57,042 nucleotides of DNA from Lingula anatina (GCF_001039355.2 NW_019775882.1:1-57042); one strand, 5' to 3'. Shown: positions 10,636-22,017, counted from the stretch's first letter. The notes: generated by a model from the sequence alone, not told the origin. A program made the numbers and translations.

Positions 10636-11387
10636 CCCAGCAGGCATAGTGACGTTGGATCAACGTTGAAAACACGTTGATACGTTGAATTGCCTTTGAT
10701 CTACCTAAATTCAACGTAAAATCAACATTGATTCAGCCACGTAAAAACACCGTCATAATGTGACGTTGACTCAACGTTGTTGTTTGGTCGTCGTGATGCA
10801 AGACATGGATTGTAATTTAAAATATTAATTATTGAAAACGTGATACATTGTCTATCAATACTGTGACAAACTTTATCAAAATAATGAAAAAAATGTTTTA
10901 AAGTACAAGTGAAAGTTGTTTTGTGTCTTTTGTGACCTAGTGAATTTTCTTAACTTGTTTTAACTATTCAGAAACACATTCCAATAAACATCCTTGCAAG
11001 GTCAGCTAAGACTAGGATGAATAAGTTGCTGTAAATGTGATGGAATGAAGTTAACAAAATTGACAGTACTCGTTCCCCTGTTATAGATAGACAGGTTGAG
11101 GTGACTGTTGCTTAGATATATATATATATGGATCAACGTTGAATCAACGTAGAATCAATGTCCTTTGCCTGCTGGATATATATATATATCCAGCAGGCAA
11201 AGGACATTGATTCTACGTTGATTCAACGTTGATCCACCAAAATTAACAACTAACTAACAACTGGGGCTGATACAATGTTGTTCTCTGACGTTGATCCAAC
11301 TTTCAAGTCCAACGTTTATCCAACGTATTATCAACGTTATGGTTCAACGTTGTTTCAACCTCAAAACAACATAATTTACCCGCTGGG
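10636..11387. mobile_element. CAACGTTGA-rich MITE
   Basis: The ends are imperfect inverted repeats (CCCAGCAGGCA on the left, complement CCCAGCGGGTAA on the right). The interior has many copies of the self-complementary word CAACGTTG with GATC spacers and a 106-base perfect palindrome. No coding potential. Confidence 0.7.
11130..11235. repeat. Perfect 106-base palindrome
   Basis: From GGATCAACGTTGAATCAACG at the left end, the sequence is its own reverse complement out to 11235. The centre is an alternating AT run, GGATATATATATATATCC at 11174-11191. The axis falls between 11182 and 11183. Confidence 0.95.
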
Positions 11388-11559
11388 AATGCTCTTTAAA
11401 TAATCTATTTTTCTTTATTTTTGAATGAACCCTCACTTAAATCTTTATAAGTTGTCAAAATCTACAAATCAATTTTGACTTTGATGCTAAATGAAGTTCA
11501 TAGTGTCATTTTTTTCAGAAAAAATATAAATTTATAAGGGTGTGATTTCATTTTCATAA

Positions 11560-11830
11560 ACATAATATTATACTTTGTTAAAAACATTCACCAAATACCA
11601 TACTTTACTTAAACAATAATTTAAAAAACGTTTTGGTTTTAATTTATGAAAAATCCCCATAAATGACCTCATATGGCATTTCAACCCATTGTCAATGACT
11701 CTTTACTAATTGCCATACATTTGTGACTATTGATATTATTGTCCCATTCCTTGCCTCCATAAGGATGTGCAATCGATTGATATACCTGTTATTATATAGA
11801 TAAAGTAAGCGTTTTCTCTCCCATTCCCCT
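11560..11830. repeat. Third copy of the 9.5 kb dispersed repeat
   Basis: It has the same order of segments as 9865-10060: ATACTTTGTTAAAAACATTC, then the GGTTTTAATTTATG core, ATGACCTCATATGGC and TCAATGACTC. Divergence is modest. Confidence 0.7.
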
Positions 11831-13358
11831 ATGGATAGGGACGTGGCTTGTGTTTGATAATTTTCATTTAAGGCTGCTTCGGTTGATGCAGATGTCCAGA
11901 CGGAGAGGTGTATATGTGAAGACAGGTTTAAACTGAGGAGTGCAATAAAGATGCATAAAGATGAAACAGTGTGAAATACAGTAAAAACGGGAAAGAGTAA
12001 AGGGGAAGATAAAGACTATGGTGACAACTGTAATAACCTTTGTGTTTCCATGTACATGTATGTTTTTTTAGTTGTTTGATGCATAAGCAGACTGTTTAAA
12101 ACACCTCTGTGTTGTACTAAATGCATGAGGGTTGTATTTTAAATAATCTGTCTGCTTATAACAACTTGCCGCTTAGTGCTTATCTGCTAGCAATTTCTGT
12201 TGAACGATTTACATACAAGTATAACGGACGGCGAGATCGGGCTCTAGATTGGTACTGTACGCTTTGGGTAATGACATCTCACTTCAGCTCACTTAAAAAG
12301 GCCTTATTGTTATTTATATAACATAGAATGATCATTTGCCAGTGATTTTGACCTACGGCCTGACAGAATTATAATATAAATGTACACATACCGACAGCAT
12401 ACATGCAGTACTGTACATGCACATGGATGTGTATGCAGGGTGTGAATACCCAATTGCAATAGTGAAGCTAATTGTCACACTGAGAAGGTTAAACCTAATA
12501 ATTGTGACGTACACGTATTTGCCAAAACAGATACACGTACTTCTGAAAATCAAAGTTATGTGTATGTTGTTAAGCAAAATATAATTACCAACACCTCTTG
12601 TGTCATCGCTTTTATCTCATAAGAAAAGGGGTTCGGCCACTGCACGTACCGTGTAACTGTAAAAAGGTGACCTTGACCTAGTTTGTTTGCTATTGTATGC
12701 CAAAGTGCGAGATCATGAAGTGTTAAAGAACCATGTCAGTTTTACTAACATTGCAGAGTGTTTTTTCAGTATCGTCTACTTTACATAACAGCAGAACCAA
12801 ACTGGAGAAACCTACATATTGTTGGTTGATACTAGTAATACTAGGTAAGATGTATATCGAGTCTATCAGTGTATCAGTGCATAGTTCTGTATGCCAACAG
12901 TAGTCTGAATGGTGATACAGGAATTAAAAAAAAAATGTTTATGAATGTTTCTGCCTCTTAAGACGTTGAGTTTACCTTGGAAATATGATAATATAATAAT
13001 ACATGTACATACATACCACAAGTAGTTCATGCAGATAATGGAACATGTAGATACAAGTAGATTTATTTCGAAGTAAAAGACCTACACGGGGAATACACAA
13101 AAAGTGTAAACACTCCTTTCCATTAAAAGTGTAAACACTCTTTTCCATTGTTGTCCTCTATGAACTCGCCATAAATTTCCTCTGCTGGGCCTATAAATTC
13201 CCTTCAAATAATGTTTTGTTATAAGAGAACTTATATTCCAAACCTGCACAAGTTGTCTGTGTAACCTACACGTAGTTCTGTTTAATGCATGTTAACATTA
13301 CAGTTGCTTGTGCTTCATTTGTACGGGTCACTTGCACAGGTACCTGTAGCCTGCTTAT

Positions 13359-14353
13359 GCCTCGGTCACAACCGGACGCACGAATTTCAATATCGTACAT
13401 CATCTGCGATTTTGGGGTGTTGCGGAGGCCGTGGAGGTCGTAGAGGTAGAGGAAAGTCTGACTTGCGAGTCGCAAGGGCCACATTGGATGTCCTTTCAAA
13501 CAGGGACGCTAATTGCAAGGAGCGATGGCCGTGGAAATTGTACTCATTTCTTGAGTTTGTCTTGCTTCCTNGACGCACGAATTTCAATATCGTACATCAT
13601 CTGCGATTTTGGGGTGTTGCGGAGGCCGTGGAGGTCGTAGAGGTAGAGGAAAGTCTGACTTGCGAGTCGCAAGGGCCACATTGGATGTCCTTTCAAACAG
13701 GGACGCTAATTGCAAGGAGCGATGGCCGTGGAAATTGTACTCATTTCTTGAGTTTGTCTTGCTTCCTGTGTACGTGGCAGACACTCACCACTTACGAAGG
13801 GAATGCAACGCACGGCGAAAGTAGTGCCCTTTTGCGTCAGTTTTGCTTCACACTTGCCTCACACGTTTGTGTTGACGTACTGACGGCGTACATCAGTTTT
13901 TCCTGTTCTCTTCTTCTTTCTTCTCCCTCCTCTCTTTTTTCTACTATGTAAGCTTCTTTCTCTTGCCTTTTGGAGGTATATTAGAAACTAAATTGAAAAT
14001 TTGAAAATGGTTGTACATGTTACACAGTCGATGTTCATTGTAAAGATACGAGCGTGCTTCGTGAGCACGCCTTTTATACACTAGGCGTGGAGGTGATTCC
14101 CGGTGTGCTCTCGACTTTGTTCGTTAGTTGTGAGGGCGTGCACCTTACTCAACACGAAAAGGGCACTTGCGGCCTCGCTGTTCGCAGGCTATTCGTAGAA
14201 TCTTTTGGACATGTCCAACATCCTCCGCACGTGCTCACGGGCTGCTGCGAACGCCAAATTTCGTGAGAAGGACTCGCGTGGGACGTGAGATTCTGCGCAA
14301 AATTTGGACGCAAACAGCCCGTAAGAGCCCGTACGGCCGGTTGTGACCGAGGC
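13359..14353. mobile_element. 1 kb TIR element, ends GCCTCGGTCACAACCGG
   Basis: Perfect 17-base inverted repeats lie at 13359-13375 and 14337-14353. The interior has no transposase frame. A stretch of about 195 bases is duplicated on either side of the single N at 13571, which makes the open frame across it unreliable. No clear target duplication is seen. Confidence 0.7.
13376..13769. repeat. Direct duplication around a single-N join
   Basis: The segment beginning GACGCACGAATTTCAATATC and ending TTGTCTTGCTTCCT appears immediately before and immediately after the N at 13571, apparently without differences. This looks like two unmerged overlapping contig ends rather than biology. Confidence 0.85.
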
Positions 14354-15473
14354 TTCACATTCTGCATTTTATTAAAATACGGATTATTTATCCTGTTTGC
14401 TTGGTGTTGTTTGTCATGATCGCGGAGGGATTGTATGGTTTTTGAATGGTTTAAATACAAAGCTCAATCCATGTGCATAAATAGTACCTGTAGATGACAT
14501 TGCACAGTTCTTGTGAGGACATGCAGTTGTCGCATGTGGTTGTGGTTGTTGTTGGTTTCTTTCCCCTCCACCAGGACAGGGATAATGGACAGAGTTAAGG
14601 TGACTGATAGTAAAAGGACCAAAGTCATAGAAACAAAGCCCTGGGCTTATAAGTTTTTATAAAAAATTAAAACAAACTTCCCAAAAGGCCAATTAAAGAC
14701 GGGGATTAAGTACAGTGTCCAACGGATGACGCTCTGGCGCCAATTTGAGGGGAAAAATGCCGTTTTCGGTATTGGGATTTTCTCTATAACCAAGACAGCT
14801 ATTCAAGTGATTCAAAAGGCCTCATAAAGCTGGGTGAAAGCACTACAGCGGGGTACCAGGGAATTGTCTTAAACTATTTACTTTTGATTTTATCATCTTT
14901 TACGTTAAATCAGCCCATATTTCAATGGGTTATTCACTTCAAAAGGCGATAACTTTCAAACAAACAATTTCCTCTTAAACCCCTGATATCATGCTGTAGT
15001 CCACATTCCTAACAACAATAGGTGCAACTTTTGTAACGATCAGTTGCTCAGATAGTGAGATATACTTGGCAGCGATTCACTTATCTCGTCAATATAGAAA
15101 GCTGTTAAAACAGCCAAAAACGTTCACAGGTTGGTTAACAGGGCTTATTAGTCAAATGCTTAGCTGGCAAATTTACCTGTTATCGGTTAAACGATCAGAT
15201 GGAACCATTGCTTATTGTCATCTAAAAATATTTTGTTTGGGTGCTTTGAAGGGGCAGAAAATCGTGCTTTTGTTACATTTTCCGACCACTCGTTAGGCAT
15301 GCAAGCGTGCCGCCATTTTGATTGACAGCTCTGGAGAGGGCCCTAGCCTAGTGATGCCCCGTAGGGTGTCAAGGATATGTAGAAGGAAGCGCTAACAAAG
15401 GCGATTACGTTTAACCGCAATTAAGAGGTGTGAAGTTGCATTTGAACGTTTCAATGGGTATCCCTCGGCAATC

Positions 15474-15486
15474 GAGTAATTTTACC
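15474..15486. repeat. LINE target-site duplication, left copy
   Basis: GAGTAATTTTACC. The same 13 bases occur at 20500-20512, and in the uninterrupted transposon copies this word occurs once. Confidence 0.92.
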
Positions 15487-15649
15487 GGACAGAGGAGTGT
15501 GCGCATGCGCGGAGGGAACAAGTTGACTTTTTGGTGCTTTGATACTTTTGGAGTTCTATGAGCGATAAAGTGCCGCAATTTACATTGTGGAAGTGCAAGA
15601 GTTTCGAGGAGCGTGTAGATACACTAGGAAGAACGTGAGTTGAACAGAA

Positions 15650-16765
15650 ATGAGCGGAAAGAAAGGAAAAAGGAAGAACAAAAGTCCTAATCTGAGTGGC
15701 GAAAAGGAAAACAAAGTGAATAAAGTGAGTAGTTCTCAAACTGAACAGAAATCACCGACTGAATTACGCTTAGGTGCTAACAGTTCTGTAAGTGACGTAA
15801 CGTATCTTCAGTCAACTCCACTAATGACTGATCAACCACGAATATACCCACAGGGCCAGATGACGGGTTTTTTTCCACCAAGCCCAATAGGCCTACCTAT
15901 GCGATCACTGCCTCTTACTAGTAGCAGTAACCCGCAAGGCGATCTGTTTTCCTTAATATCATCGCTGTCTCTGAAAATGGATGCAATGAATACAAAGCTA
16001 AATAAACTGGATTCTATAGACCAACGGTTAACCAAACTGGAGCTAACAATGAGCAATGTCACTAGTGATCTGAAGGGGGCAAATACAAAAATCGGCGAGA
16101 TGGAGGATGGCCTCATACTCATCAATACAATATGTGAGGACAATAAGACAAATGTAAAGGAAATAGAGGGCGCTGTAAAGAAGCTAGATGACAAATTCAG
16201 GAATTTGAAAGAAGAAAATGAAATCTCAAAAACGGAGATAGCTGGATTGAGAGAGGACCTAAGTGAACTGAAACAGAAACATCTTGAGTTGCAGACCCGC
16301 TCCATGAGGGAGAACTTAATCTTTGACGGCATACCGGAAAATCGAGAGGAGAGCCCCGAGGAAGTAATTAAGCAATTCCTATCGGAAGAAATGGGAATTA
16401 CTGATGAAATAAAATTTGAAAATGTTCACCGTATGGGAAAGCACATACCAGGGAAACACAGACCGATCATCGCCAGGTTTGGGTCATTTAAGGACAAGGA
16501 ATTGGTCAGAAAAACCGCCCCACGTGCGTTGAAAGGAAAACGATACGGAGTCAATGAACAATTTCCCAGGGAAGTCAACGAACGGAGAAAGATGCTGATT
16601 CCGCACCTAAAGGAAGCCAAGAGACAGGATAAAAAGGCTGTACTGAAGGTAGACAAACTTTATATTGACAATCGACCTTTTGACCCGAATGCTGAACGTA
16701 TTACTAGACAGAGAAGTCCAACGGCAGATAGTGGCGATCACGGTGGTTGTCATAATGGACGTGGA
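15650..16765 (+). CDS. LINE ORF1 protein, cut by an N join
   Basis: RNA-binding ORF1-type protein, about 372 residues before the N at 16766. The N-terminus is lysine-rich (MSGKKGKRKNK) with a Ser/Pro linker. About 105-220 is a heptad-rich coiled coil (LKMDAMNTKLNKLDSIDQRL onward). From about 225 comes an RRM-like and C-terminal region with RENLIFDGIPEN, VHRMGK, RPIIARF and RRKMLIPHLKEAK, the signature of L1-type ORF1 (the Transposase_22 family). The frame runs past the N to 16891, but the residues beyond it no longer look like ORF1. An ATG with A at -3 opens the frame. Confidence 0.85.
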
Positions 16766-16766
16766 N

Positions 16767-18444
16767 ATTCTTTAGTTTATTCAAAATCTCTAATTCTTAC
16801 ACCATATGGTTTTGCATGCGAATACAACATGCAGAGGTCCATGTACAAAATGACAAATGTGTATCAGAATTTGCATATGGATGTAAGCTAAGAGATACTG
16901 TGCGTGCAAAGATAAAGCAATTATTCAAACCTGGATCTGCCCAGCAAGCAGGTCCAAGTAGCGTGCGGATGCTGCGTGCGAATATATTGCCAGCCCTTAT
17001 TGTGTAAGACAGTCATGCAGAATATGGAGCTTATGAAACAAGAACATGGCTTAGGGGCCGGTGGTAGGCTGCTTAGATAAGCAACAAAGTGCTGGGGAGA
17101 ACAGCCAGCATATGGCCATAAGGGTATACTGTTAGCTCTCCTTAATATAACTTAAGCAGATCGTCAATTATATATGGAAGCTAGTTAACATTAATAAAGG
17201 AGTTAGCGTTGGTCCCGGAGTGGCATTCATTTCCCATGCTGCAGTCACTATAAGCAGTGAAAGAGAGATGGTGAAGTTAATGACAACAACGCGTACAACC
17301 ATAGAATGGGCACGCGATTTATCACGGAGCTGCAGTGAAAAAATGGTGGCAGCTGCAAGTTTTAAGCGAGGGGTTCGGTATGCCGAGTTTACTGCATCTG
17401 TGAATGCAGCATGGGTGCGTGAAGGCTCAAAGCACAGAATAATTACCTTAAGCTAGTCATGCATGGGCCAGGGCAAGCACCTCGCTTGCTGCGATAGGTG
17501 AAAAAACCATCGTATGGACGGCAATCTTATTGCATGGAAGGTACGAAAGCAGCGTGGTATAGCAATGATTATTAGGTATCGCCCCTAGAGGGGTATGGGC
17601 AATTGCTTAAAAATATAACGGGTATTGAGGTAAATGGGCACAACCCCTCCGTGCATTAAAGAGAGCACTACATCCGGGAACTGAGCCATCGTCTTGGAAT
17701 GGGAGAGTGTAGGCTGTTCCAATTAGCGGGTGGCACCCCTCGCGTAGCATAATTTTTTTTTTTTTTTGTTGTTGTTGTTTTGCACGTGAGCTAAGGAGCA
17801 CAGCGTAAGCAGTATATGCGGTTGTAGGTCTCGTATGAAAGGTGAAGGAAAATTTTTGGGGGAGGAGATTAGACGGAGGAGGTATGAGGGGCACGAAAAG
17901 AGCAAATTTTGGCGTAGTGGGTTTTTGTTACCCTTTGTTCCGTGACAGTAATCTGAGCTACGATCGTAATTTCGCTCATATCGTAGCGGATCTAGTGCTG
18001 CTTTCGTACCTTACAGCGCTGGCAAGAGCTTTAGAATTGTAAATTGTACTTACCAGTTCTGTTTGTGGGCAATAAGCTACGCAGTTGTTCTAAAGGCGAC
18101 GCTGTGTGTTCGCTTCTGTTGCAATGGCGGAGGCTTCTTTCTGTCTGTTCTGTTTACCAGATGGCCTTTCCGATGGCCAGTGGTAAGTCACGTGACTATT
18201 CCCGCGGGGTAAGAGGGCCTAGTTTATTAGCCCTTTATGACAATTATGCGGCCAGCTCAAGATTCCTATTCCTCCCAATAAATTTATTATACAAGCATAA
18301 TAATATTTTTTCCTCATAAATTGACGGCCATATTGAAAAATGCTCAAGGTCTCGGAAATAGCAACCAAGCTAATTTTGCTTCTCTCGACCTAAAGAATGC
18401 ATTTCAGCCAAAAAAGTTTACAGGAAAAAACATTGCAGGGTTAG
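16767..18444. other. Unexplained segment where ORF2 endonuclease should be
   Basis: 1.68 kb between the N at 16766 and the reverse transcriptase frame. No endonuclease motifs are seen on either strand. It has short open frames (for example 17220-17456) that I do not recognise, a T-run plus (GTT)n at about 17751-17780, and a small hairpin near 17579. It may be a different insertion or a wrong contig join. Confidence 0.5.
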
Positions 18445-20214
18445 CGTTCTGGCTACTCGACTAATGAGGTGCTCTCCGCCCTGAATAGCATGGCGAATGG
18501 AAAAGCACCAGGGGAAGATGGGATAGTCTCTGAGATGCTTAAGGTCACCCAAGGTAAAATTGCCCCAGTTTTAACACTACTCTTTAACAGCATACTTGAA
18601 AGTGGTGATTATCCCCAAGCATGGTGCAATGCCATTCTCTGTGCTCTCCACAAACAGGGATCGGTAAATGATGTAAACAACTACAGAGGGATCTCCTTAT
18701 TGAATGTGATTGGAAAACTATTTACCAAGGTTTTGAATAATAGATTCATGAAATGGGCAGCAGAAAATGGAAAACTCTGCGAGGAACAGGCAGGTTACAG
18801 ATCAGGTTACTCAACTGTTGATCATATTTATACATTAAACGCCTTGGGTCAGAAATATTTAAGCAAGGGCAGGGGGCGGTTTTACTCCATATTTGTAGAC
18901 TTTTCCAAAGCCTTCGACAGTGTAGACCACAGACCGCTATGGTTTAGACTACAAAAAATTGGTATTCATGGGAAAGTTTTACGGGTTTTAAAATCAATGT
19001 ATTCAAAATTGAGGTCGTGTGTTTTAATCTCCCCGGGACTTACAGAATATTTTGAATGTACTGTTGGAACCAGACAGGGCTGTATGATAAGTCCATTTTT
19101 ATTTAATATGTTTCTAAATGAGTTTGTAGAGAGGGTAAATGAGAGTGATGTACAATCTATTTTTATTGATGAAATTGTCAGCATTTCGCTTTTATTGTAT
19201 GCTGATGATATGGTTATTTGTGATGACACTGCATTTGGCTTACAAAAGAAGATAAATATTTTACAGAATTTCTGTGAAAATTTCGGGCTGAATATAAATT
19301 TGAAAAAAACAAAAATCATGGTCTTTAGACACTCTGGACCATTACGAAAATATGAAAAATGGTACTTTGGTGGACAACCGGTTGAAGTTGTAACCCACTA
19401 CAAATATCTGGGTTTAACTATAACGCCAAGGCTCGTTTGGACAAAAGCCACCACTAGTTTAAGTCTGAAAGCAAGAAAGGCAATGATTATGATTGATAAA
19501 CTTGAATATAACACTGGGAGGGTTAGGTCTGATATTGCATTTATGATATTTGATAAAATAATTGCGCCAATTTTATTTTACGGTGCAGAAGTTTGGGGAT
19601 ACCAAGTGTATGACAATATAGAAAAGGTACAACTTGCTTTCTGTAAAAGGATTCTTGGCGTGGGATCAACAACTTCAACAATAGCGGTCTTGGGAGACTG
19701 TGGTAGGTTCCCATTGTTTATAACTTACTTCAGTCGGTTTGTCAAATTCTGGCTTAAATTACTGAGAATGGAAGAAAGCAGATATCCAAAAGCGTGCTAC
19801 AAGATTATGTTGGTATTAGATCAGGCTGGTCGCATTACATGGGCGACAAAAATTAAAGAAATACTTTTTAGATATGGTTTTGGGTTTGTATGGTACAATC
19901 AGGGTGTTGAGAATGAGATATATTTTTTAGAACTTTTTAAGACAAGAATGAAAGATTGCTACATTCAAGAATGGAACGGCCAGTTACAGAACTCGTCTAA
20001 ATTAAATTTGTATTGTACATTTAAATCTGTATTTCAAAAAGAAAATTATTTATTGTTGAATCTCCCGAAAGCGCACTTAGCTGCTTTCGCCAGGCTCAGG
20101 TGTGGAAACCATAATCTTATGATTGAAAAAGGTAGACATGACAACATACCCTCGAACGAGAGGGTATGCACACTATGTAAGGATGAAATAGAAAACGAAT
20201 ATCATTTTTGTTAA
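18445..20214 (+). CDS. LINE ORF2: reverse transcriptase, 5' truncated and frameshifted
   Basis: It copies LINE RNA into DNA at the target. The open frame begins after an in-frame TAG at 18442, without a natural start. RT motifs in order: NGKAPGEDGI, the PQAWCNAILCALHKQG and NYRGISLLNVIGK blocks, motif A FVDFSKAFDSVDH, motif B GTRQGCMISPFLFN, motif C LYADDMVI (aspartates near 19203-19208), then NLKKTKIMVF and HYKYLGLTIT of the thumb. The C-terminus has the start of a Cys/His motif (CTLCKDEIENEYHFC). The frame stops at 20212-20214 after a T-run that appears one base short; the related frame continues at 20215-20404. No endonuclease domain is attached. Confidence 0.9.
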   Translation, partial: RSGYSTNEVLSALNSMANGKAPGEDGIVSEMLKVTQGKIAPVLTLLFNSILESGDYPQAWCNAILCALHKQGSVNDVNNYRGISLLNVIGKLFTKVLNNRFMKWAAENGKLCEEQAGYRSGYSTVDHIYTLNALGQKYLSKGRGRFYSIFVDFSKAFDSVDHRPLWFRLQKIGIHGKVLRVLKSMYSKLRSCVLISPGLTEYFECTVGTRQGCMISPFLFNMFLNEFVERVNESDVQSIFIDEIVSISLLLYADDMVICDDTAFGLQKKINILQNFCENFGLNINLKKTKIMVFRHSGPLRKYEKWYFGGQPVEVVTHYKYLGLTITPRLVWTKATTSLSLKARKAMIMIDKLEYNTGRVRSDIAFMIFDKIIAPILFYGAEVWGYQVYDNIEKVQLAFCKRILGVGSTTSTIAVLGDCGRFPLFITYFSRFVKFWLKLLRMEESRYPKACYKIMLVLDQAGRITWATKIKEILFRYGFGFVWYNQGVENEIYFLELFKTRMKDCYIQEWNGQLQNSSKLNLYCTFKSVFQKENYLLLNLPKAHLAAFARLRCGNHNLMIEKGRHDNIPSNERVCTLCKDEIENEYHFC

Positions 20215-20405
20215 CATGTGAGATGTACAGGGACTTAAGAACAAAATATATACCAAACAGGTACACCTGTCAACCAAATATCCAAAGGTTTAGACAGCTT
20301 ATGTCTTCCAATGACAGAGATTTGATGATTAACCTGATTAATTATGTTTATTCTGCCTTTAGAAAAAGAGAATCTTTTTTTGCAACGGATAGTGCACGTA
20401 CATGA
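20208..20405 (+). pseudogene. LINE ORF2 C-terminal remnant in a shifted frame
   Basis: It continues the ORF2 Cys-motif region in the next frame (LTCEMYRDLRTKYI and on to FRKRESFF) up to a TGA at 20403-20405. The break is a single-base change in the T-run at about 20204-20210. This is the usual end of such ORF2 proteins: a zinc-knuckle-like motif followed by a Y-x-x-L-R segment. Confidence 0.8.
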
Positions 20406-20499
20406 GCTCTCCGCATGCGCAATAGCTACGTTATATGAACCATTTACATTTGTAATCTGGGCAAATGCCTTTATACGGAAATAAATTAATATATGAATT

Positions 20500-20512
20500 G
20501 AGTAATTTTACC
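20500..20512. repeat. LINE target-site duplication, right copy
   Basis: GAGTAATTTTACC again, followed by TGAGAGATTCC exactly as in the uninterrupted relatives at 31535-31560 and 36340-36365 (opposite strand). Confidence 0.92.
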
Positions 20513-21157
20513 TGAGAGATTCCTTTTCTGTAATCGGCAAAGTGATCAGATAAAACTGGGTGTCAGTAGTAGTTCTTAACTGATTATCCTGGTAACTGTG
20601 AACTCGGGGATGGAGGGGGGGGGAGGTATTAATTTTTTCAAGAAGTCTTTTTGTGATTTTTATTTTGGGTACATTTTGAACTCTTTCATCCCGCTTGATC
20701 TGTGATTTTGACATTGTTTTTCTCCAAACATCGCAAAATGCAAGTTAACATGCGTTTTTATTTTCATTGTTATTTTTTTAATCATACTGTCAACCCTTGC
20801 TTGGATTTCTCTCATTTGGCCAATCAATTTTTTGCGTGTCTCTAAAGCTCCTTGATTTCAGTTATTGGAGAATAAAATTATATTTTGTCAACACTAGTTT
20901 TTACCTTCTACAAACGGCGTCCAACAATCATTTCCAGTTTCGTAACGTGTCGCAGATACGCTTGCCGATATATATTGCCAAAATTAAGAGCTGGGCTAAA
21001 AGTATCGTTTCTAGCTTTTTTTTCTTTTAGTAATAAATTTTTCGTACAAATACATTTCTCAATTAATTTAGACGATTCGATTTACTCCTTCACCCATTTA
21101 TTAGGTATACATAAAGAAAAACGAAAGACGAATAATATTAAACATTTCATGATGCTT

Positions 21158-21424
21158 TTATTTGGGCTGTACATGCGCCAGTGGCTGTAACTGTCTTTCG
21201 ACCAACACAACGTCGCTGCTACACACACGACAAACACACGACTTGTAGGCACTTTCTAACAACTGTCCACTGTGCCAAAGCCTGTACCCAGTAGCTACTG
21301 TTTCTTCCTCACGATCACTGTCAGAAGACTCCGAGGGCTGTTCAAAGTTCTCCAGGTAGATTCTCTCTCGCTGCATCCGACTGAACAAATACCGGTTTTC
21401 CTCCAACCGCCCACATACTCTCAA
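21158..21424 (-). pseudogene. Transposase N-terminal fragment (Kolobok/Mutator-like) inside the TIR element
   Basis: An 88-residue open frame inside the 14595-21770 element, downstream of the related MGKRKVRVK-type start at about 21460-21485. It is acidic and serine-rich (SESSDSDREEETVATGYRL), then has two Cys pairs in close spacing (SCVCRVCSSDVVLVER). A G-Y-R-L segment followed by C-x2-C resembles the start of the Mutator-like transposase domain of Kolobok-type elements. This is pattern recognition, not an alignment. The shorter copies at 30292 and 35099 lack this stretch, so they are internally deleted. Confidence 0.5.
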
Positions 21425-22017
21425 AATTTTCTTTCTTTCCTCTGGAAATTGATTTAAACACGAACTTTTCTCTTCCCCATAGTGTACTCGACTTTTTCAC
21501 TGCTTAGCTGATGTAAGACTAATGACCTATCACCGCACACGTAATCGGCTTATAACTCATTAACTATGCTCCGCCCCCCTCATGGCAACGGCCCTTAGCA
21601 CAGAGTTGTCAGCCTGACTGGGGCGCGTGCCGGTTGAAATACTCATCAAAAGACACATTTTGCGGTGCAAATTATTACATCCAACGTTAGATACTTTTTT
21701 GATTAATAGAAACACACAAAAAACTCAAAAACATGATTTTAAGCGTAGTTAACCCTATCAATCACCTTAACTTCAGTTTTCGAATGTAAGGGGAGCGGTA
21801 CTCGATGTGTACACTAGAGATATGTTTAACGCGGAACAACCACAGAAACAGTTTTAAAACAATAGATTAGTAGAACAAAGTACGTTTTTTAACCACCCAC
21901 CTCAATATGAAAACATAAAGTGACAGATCTAGGTCACGTGGTTGGGTTACGCCATCCAAGACAGAGGGGGAAAGAACAAGCATGATAAGCTAACTGAGCT
22001 ATCATTATCTGCCTGTA

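Larger units (their letters stand above)
8779..13358. other. Intergenic, no gene seen; contains repeats
   Basis: Upstream of the RTK first exon. No convincing coding exon on either strand. It contains three copies of a 200-260 base repeat (9525-9785, 9865-10060, 11560-11830) and the palindromic MITE at 10636-11387. The stretch 11831-13358 is AT-rich and I recognise nothing in it. The RTK promoter must lie just above 8778, but I see no distinctive motif. Confidence 0.6.
15487..20499 (+). mobile_element. Non-LTR retrotransposon (LINE), 5.0 kb, two ORFs, defective
   Basis: It is bounded by the 13-base duplication, so both ends are original. A 5' UTR of about 160 bases precedes ORF1 (15650), and ORF2 reverse transcriptase is at 18445-20214. 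The 3' end is AT-rich (AATAAATTAATATATGAATT) without a long poly(A). The endonuclease expected at the start of ORF2 is not found; 16767-18444 is unrelated to any LINE frame I can read. The clade is unresolved. Confidence 0.85.
14595..21770 (-). mobile_element. TTAA-flanked TIR transposon (Kolobok-like) split by a LINE
   Basis: The left end reads TTAAGGTGACTGATAG at 14595; the right end is the complement of TTAAGGTGATTGATAG, with TTAA at 21767-21770. Without the LINE and one target copy the element is about 2.15 kb and colinear with 35099-38059 in reverse orientation. It keeps more coding sequence than the other copies (ORF at 21158-21424). The element family has TTAA at each end, in keeping with a TTAA target site. 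Confidence 0.85.

Noticed and set aside
13289-13951. 220-residue open frame across an N
   Set aside because: It spans the single N and reads the same duplicated segment in two frames; it lies in a TIR element.
16767-18444. Possible host gene exons inside the LINE gap
   Set aside because: Several short open frames exist (16816-17007, 17220-17456, 18044-18319) but no pair has matching splice signals and phase, and none is recognisable.
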